A stretch of DNA of 64,000 nucleotides, taken from Chthonomonas sp. UBA6659. GTDB taxonomy: Bacteria > Armatimonadota > Fimbriimonadia > Fimbriimonadales > Fimbriimonadaceae. The stretch is from positions 6,343-70,342 of the forward strand of contig DKKT01000091.1 in assembly GCA_002455425.1 (NCBI GenBank), given 5' to 3'. Position numbers and translations under genes: made by a program. This document shows positions 60,661-64,000 of the stretch, piece by piece. Numbering within the stretch: position 1 is the first letter of the stretch; each line of letters starts with the position of its first letter. The notes beneath the pieces are model-generated. The model was not told the origin of the DNA. It did not search any database and saw only the letters and a program-made list of their open reading frames with translations.

Positions 60661-61307
60661 GCACGCCGGTATCGACCACCCCCAAAGAGCCGGTGGAGCG
60701 GCACCCGTGGCTCCTGCGTTGCCACCCGCTCGTGTGCGCGCTGCTGTGGCCGATCTTCTTCCTGCTCGGCCCGGTGAAGGTCATCGGTCGGTATCGGGTG
60801 CCGAAAACCGGCGCGCTCCTGATTCTGGCCAACCACCGAGCGGACGTCGATCCCCCCGTGATCTGGTACGCATCCTCGCGACCGATCCACTTCATGGCCA
60901 AGAGCGAGCTGTTCGACATCCGAGTCCTCGGGAAGTTCATCCGTTGGTGCCGCGCGTTTCCCGTCAAGCGCGGAGAGCCGGATCGGCAAGCGATTCGGCA
61001 TGCCGTGAACCTGCTGAAGGCGGGGGAGTGCGTGTGCGTGTTTCCCGAGGGACAGCTCTCGGAGTCGGGCGAACTCCAGCCGATCCTGCCTGGAGCGGCG
61101 CTGATCGCGCGGATGGCCGGGGTGCCGATCCTGTGCTGCGGAGTCGTCGGGACGGAGCGGATGATGCCCTACGGCAAGGTGACGCCCCGGCCGGCCTTCG
61201 GAGGGGTTCAGATCACCTGGGGAACGGTCAAGCAGTTCGAGAAGGGTGCGGAGATCGAAGAGATCGTGGAATGGGCGACGAGTCAGCTTCGCGAACTGAC
61301 GAGCTAA
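60657..61307 (+). CDS. plsC: 1-acyl-glycerol-3-phosphate acyltransferase (PlsC family)
   Basis: A 216-residue membrane-associated acyltransferase of glycerophospholipid synthesis. The catalytic HX4D motif is NHRADVDPP, the glycerol-phosphate-binding motif FPEGQLSESG, and a hydrophobic helix near the N-terminus (HPLVCALLWPIFFLLGPV) holds it to the membrane. It transfers an acyl chain to lysophosphatidic acid. It starts in a 4-base ATGA overlap with the cyclase-homology gene, so the two are translated from one mRNA. The tight link to a probable nucleotide-binding protein may be regulatory; that is inference. Confidence 0.9.
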   Translation: MSTPVSTTPKEPVERHPWLLRCHPLVCALLWPIFFLLGPVKVIGRYRVPKTGALLILANHRADVDPPVIWYASSRPIHFMAKSELFDIRVLGKFIRWCRAFPVKRGEPDRQAIRHAVNLLKAGECVCVFPEGQLSESGELQPILPGAALIARMAGVPILCCGVVGTERMMPYGKVTPRPAFGGVQITWGTVKQFEKGAEIEEIVEWATSQLRELTS

Positions 61308-61331
61308 GCGGCTCGCAGTTCCCGGGAGGTT

Positions 61332-62231
61332 TCAGCCCGAGTCGCCGAGCATCGCTTCGATCGTCTTCGGCCAATCGGAACGGAGCAGACGGGAGAGCGC
61401 ACGGTCGGCGAGGAGCCGGCCTTCGTTCTGGCACACGGCGCAGTAGTTCGTCTTGTTCTCGGCGTATTGGATCCGCTGGACCGGGAGTCCGCAGACACGG
61501 CAGGGCATCCCGAACCGACCATGGACCGCGAAGTCGGGTCGAAACGCGGTGACGTCGCCAGGACCGGGGAATGCGTCGGCAAACTCCACGCGGAGTCGAT
61601 CGGTCCACTCCTTGAGCGTTTCGACTGCCGACGTGCGGAGTCGTTCGACCTCTTCGTCGCTGAGGGAGGAGGTCAGTCGGACGGGGGAGAGGCGGGCGGC
61701 GAAGAGGATCTCGTCGGAGTAGGCGTTGCCGATGCCATCGAACTTGCGGGGGTTCGTGAGCGCTCGCTTGAGTGTTCGGTTCTCGGACCGTAGCACTTCG
61801 GCAAAGGCTTCGGGTGTCGCCGTGAAGAGATCGAGCCCGCCCGGGTCCAGAGCGGAGACCGCGTCGCGCCCCTGCACGACGTGCAACGAGGCTCGTTTGC
61901 GCGACGATGCTTCGGTGATCCCGAGGTGGCCGTTCGGGAAGGTGATCGTGGCGAGCCCGATCTTTCCGGCGTTGATCGGCTTCTCTTGCCATCGGAGGCG
62001 TCCGGCGATCATCAGGTGGATGACGGCAAACAGCCCACCGCCAAACTCGAGGACGATGCGCTTTCCGAGACGCCCGATGCTCTCGACGGTACGGCCGGCC
62101 AAGGCGTCGACGGGAGGATCGAACGTTCTCAAGAAGAACGGCCGAAGAACCTTGACTTGCGACAAAGGCTGCCCTGTGATCCGCTTGGCGAGGCAGGATC
62201 GGTAGAGCTCGATGTCGGGCAGTTCGGGCAT
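61332..62231 (-). CDS. Formamidopyrimidine-DNA glycosylase family protein
   Basis: A base-excision repair glycosylase/AP lyase of 299 residues. The catalytic N-terminal proline and glutamate are P2 and E3 (MPELPDIELY), the conserved lysine is K57 (LGKRIVLEF), and the helix-two-turn-helix region includes NPRKFDGIGNAYSDEILFAA. The C-terminal zinc finger is complete (CRVCGLPVQRI and YCAVCQN). The NDIELY start differs slightly from canonical MutM (MPELPEVET), so it may act on other oxidised bases, Nei-like. The start at 62231 is fixed by the N-terminal catalytic residue. It begins 2 bases after the DUF1080 stop. Confidence 0.92.
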   Translation of the reverse strand: MPELPDIELYRSCLAKRITGQPLSQVKVLRPFFLRTFDPPVDALAGRTVESIGRLGKRIVLEFGGGLFAVIHLMIAGRLRWQEKPINAGKIGLATITFPNGHLGITEASSRKRASLHVVQGRDAVSALDPGGLDLFTATPEAFAEVLRSENRTLKRALTNPRKFDGIGNAYSDEILFAARLSPVRLTSSLSDEEVERLRTSAVETLKEWTDRLRVEFADAFPGPGDVTAFRPDFAVHGRFGMPCRVCGLPVQRIQYAENKTNYCAVCQNEGRLLADRALSRLLRSDWPKTIEAMLGDSG

Positions 62232-62233
62232 GG

Positions 62234-63007
62234 CTAGCGGTCGAGGACCTTGATCTCGATCTTCCGGAACTCGACCGGATGACTCTCCGACTGGAGCGAG
62301 ATCGTCCCTCTCGAGATCAGCTTGTCGGTTCCCTTGATCAGGGCCTTGGCGTCGGGATCGTTCTCGTCGTACTGGACCTGCTCGTACGTGAGAACCTCCT
62401 TGCCGTCGATCCTGTGGATCACCTTGCCGGAGCCGTGGACCTCGACTTCGGCCTTCACCCACTGGTCCCCGCGATAGGTGGCCGACTTGGAGTCGGTGCA
62501 GTGTCGGGTGACGAGCTTGCCATCCATGACGATGTGCGTTCCCGGTGTGCACACGTTGCCCGTGGCGCGCTCACCGGTCTCAGGTCCGCCGAGGAGCTGG
62601 ACCTCGCTGGAAACGGGAAAGTCCTGGTCGATCCGCATCGTCCCCGGATCCTGGCCATGGACCATGATCCCGCTGTTGCGCCATGCCCATCCGGGACCAT
62701 CGGGCAGCTGGTCGCCGAGAAAACGGTACTCGAGACGCAGAATATAGCTCGAAAACGGTGCCTTGTAGAACAGGTGGCCGAAGCGATTGTCGAATTTGCC
62801 GCCGTAGCCGTCGTACGCGACTTTGATGACGCCGTTCTCGACCCGAAAGGTGTTCGCGAAGTTCTCACCGGCCTTGTAGCCCTTGATCTTGGGAATCCAA
62901 CCGTCGAGGTCCTTTCCGTTGAAGAGGGAGATCCACTCCGATTTCGGCTGCGAACCGGCGGCCAGAGCGAGACTTGAAGCGGCGATGAGGGCGAGGGTCC
63001 GGACCAT
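62234..63007 (-). CDS. Secreted DUF1080 (3-keto-disaccharide hydrolase-like) protein
   Basis: An exported protein of 257 residues with a signal peptide (MVRTLALIAASSLALAAGS). The DUF1080 concanavalin-like fold is shown by WISLFNGKDLDGWIPKIKG at the start, FRVENGVIKVAYDGYG, LRLEYRFLGDQLPDGPGW, NSGIMVHGQDPGTM and the C-terminal RGTISLQSESHPVEFRKIEI. The family includes 3-keto-glycoside hydrolases and glucanase-like proteins, mostly from environmental bacteria that degrade plant material. TAACCT lies 6 bases before the ATG, without a Shine-Dalgarno. Confidence 0.9.
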   Translation of the reverse strand: MVRTLALIAASSLALAAGSQPKSEWISLFNGKDLDGWIPKIKGYKAGENFANTFRVENGVIKVAYDGYGGKFDNRFGHLFYKAPFSSYILRLEYRFLGDQLPDGPGWAWRNSGIMVHGQDPGTMRIDQDFPVSSEVQLLGGPETGERATGNVCTPGTHIVMDGKLVTRHCTDSKSATYRGDQWVKAEVEVHGSGKVIHRIDGKEVLTYEQVQYDENDPDAKALIKGTDKLISRGTISLQSESHPVEFRKIEIKVLDR

Positions 63008-63013
63008 GCGCCG

Positions 63014-63019
63014 AGGTTA
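63014..63019 (-). promoter_or_regulatory. Candidate -10 element for leaderless DUF1080 gene
   Basis: On the minus strand TAACCT ends 6 bases before the ATG at 63007. Confidence 0.4.
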
Positions 63020-63028
63020 CCGCGCCGG

Positions 63029-63034
63029 TACACT
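63029..63034 (+). promoter_or_regulatory. Candidate -10 element for leaderless aspartase/fumarase-family gene
   Basis: TACACT ends 7 bases before the ATG at 63042. It lies ten bases from the divergent -10 at 63014, so the two promoters nearly overlap. Confidence 0.4.
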
Positions 63035-63041
63035 TCTTCTG

Positions 63042-64000
63042 ATGGAGACCCGAATCGAGAAGGACAGCCTCGGCGATGTGCAGGTACCGAAGGAGGCCTA
63101 TTGGGGCAGCCAAGCCGAGCGGACCCGCACGTTGTTTCAGATCAGCGGCTTGACCGAGCACCCGGCGATGATCGACGCGTACGTCCTCCTTAAGAAGGCC
63201 TGTACCCTCGCGAATACCGAGTTGGGTCTGCTCGACCGCGAAGTCGGCAACGCCATCGTCGCCGCGGCGAACGAGATTTTGTTGGGCAAGCTCCGGGACC
63301 AGTTTCCGGTCGACGTTTTCCACATGGGCGCGGGCACGAGCCTGAACATGAACGTCAACGAGGTCCTCGCGAACCGGGCCGAGGAACTCCTGGGCGGAAC
63401 CAAGGGGACGTACACGAGGGTCAATCCGAACGACCACCCGAACTACGGGCAGTCGACGAACGACACCTTCCCGAGCGCGATGCGGATCATGGCGCGGATG
63501 ATGTTGCGCGACCTGTTCGTCGCCGTCGACGGGCTAGAGGCGGCCTTGGCCGCCAAGGGGCGGGAGTTCGACGGGATTTTGAAGTCCGCCCGCACCCACC
63601 TCCAGGATGCGGTGCCGATCCGGCTCGGTCAGGAATTCACGGCCTATGCGGCCGCGATTGCGAAAAGCAAGAAGTGGCTTGAGCATGCGGCCTTTGAGCT
63701 CGAAGAGCTTGGGATCGGCGGCAGCGCGGCCGGAACCGGGCTGAACACCCATCCCAAGTACCGGTTCATGGTCGTCGAAACGCTCGCGGTGGAAACAGGC
63801 ATTTCGTTCCGAGCGGCACCCGACTTGCGCGAGGCGATGCAGAGCAATCTGCCGATGGCGGCGCTCGCCGCAGGCCTGCGGATCTTCGCGCTCGAGCTCA
63901 CGCGCATCTGTAATGACCTGCGGCTGCTTTGTTCGGGGCCGCTGACCGGCATCGCGGAGATCGTGCTCCCGCCCGTTCAGCCGGGCTCGTCGATCATGCC
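63042..64000 (+). CDS. Aspartase/fumarase superfamily lyase, partial (C-terminus outside window)
   Basis: The first 319 residues of a class II fumarase or L-aspartate ammonia-lyase. It begins METRIEKDSLGDVQVPKEAYW, then HMGAGTSLNMNVNEVLANRA, VNPNDHPNYGQSTNDTFPSA, RTHLQDAVPIRLGQEF and TGLNTHPKY, and stops at the signature loop PGSSIMP at the window edge. Both enzymes share all these motifs; GPLTGIAEIVLPPVQPGSS looks slightly closer to aspartase than to FumC, but the substrate call is open. Either reaction releases fumarate. The start fits the family; TACACT lies 7 bases upstream. Confidence 0.9.
   Translation, partial: METRIEKDSLGDVQVPKEAYWGSQAERTRTLFQISGLTEHPAMIDAYVLLKKACTLANTELGLLDREVGNAIVAAANEILLGKLRDQFPVDVFHMGAGTSLNMNVNEVLANRAEELLGGTKGTYTRVNPNDHPNYGQSTNDTFPSAMRIMARMMLRDLFVAVDGLEAALAAKGREFDGILKSARTHLQDAVPIRLGQEFTAYAAAIAKSKKWLEHAAFELEELGIGGSAAGTGLNTHPKYRFMVVETLAVETGISFRAAPDLREAMQSNLPMAALAAGLRIFALELTRICNDLRLLCSGPLTGIAEIVLPPVQPGSSIM

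Overview
This is a GC-rich, densely packed bacterial chromosome segment with no rRNA, tRNA, CRISPR array or insertion sequence that I could recognise. The content points to a diderm, flagellated, free-living bacterium, most plausibly of the Armatimonadota (Fimbriimonas-like). The reasons are an S-layer-homology porin ending in phenylalanine (outer membrane), FliD, a dcw-type cluster carrying both the small basic protein and DUF881, secreted proteins with dockerin-like calcium loops, and PEP-CTERM proteins. The taxonomic call is inference from gene content.

Layout. 1-5.4 kb: a partial minus-strand gene, aspartate-semialdehyde dehydrogenase, a decayed stretch that reads as the C-terminal CheW-like domain of CheA in broken frames, an HDOD signalling protein and the flagellar cap FliD. 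5.4-13 kb: a small secreted protein, a DapA-family aldolase/synthase, and two tandem ~1010-residue secreted paralogues with BNR (sialidase-type) repeats and a dockerin-like tail. 13.2-20.8 kb: a minus-strand division and cell-wall operon, transcribed murC-ddl (one fused gene), ftsQ, DUF881, sbp, ftsA, ftsZ, speE, with junctions overlapping or a few bases apart. 20.9-22.9 kb: the SLH porin with a strong terminator. 23.2-30.6 kb: M42 aminopeptidase, a double-XRE regulator, a large zinc metalloprotease, a SpoU methyltransferase, a PPK2 kinase and a sugar-type ABC permease. 30.6-35.4 kb: a lipoprotein, an ABC export pair with a histidine-rich TPR protein in one overlapping unit, a NIL-domain protein and an acetyl-xylan-esterase-like hydrolase. 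35.4-38.4 kb: three PEP-CTERM paralogues, one frameshifted. 38.4-42.3 kb: an O-antigen-ligase-like membrane protein and two GT2 glycosyltransferases. 42.5-53.5 kb: FAD oxidoreductase, two DinB-like proteins, a GH172-type protein, an S10 peptidase, RF1, an STN-domain secreted protein and an alpha/beta hydrolase. 53.8-64 kb: ClpC, small regulators, NuoE, a methyltransferase, a cyclase-homology/helical-repeat protein, PlsC, Fpg, a DUF1080 protein and the start of an aspartase/fumarase-family lyase.

Three things stand out. (1) The protein at 59008-60660 joins a class III nucleotide-cyclase homology domain, which has Arg where the catalytic Asn is expected, to five repeats of exactly 32 residues that resemble pentatricopeptide repeats; I do not recognise this architecture. 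(2) At least a dozen genes have a TAnnnT -10-like hexamer 6 or 7 bases before the start codon and no Shine-Dalgarno, implying that leaderless transcription is common here. (3) The three PEP-CTERM genes share a leader made of a small four-base-loop hairpin followed by GAAACCTGAA next to the ribosome binding site, and two of them share nearly identical 3' ends and terminators.
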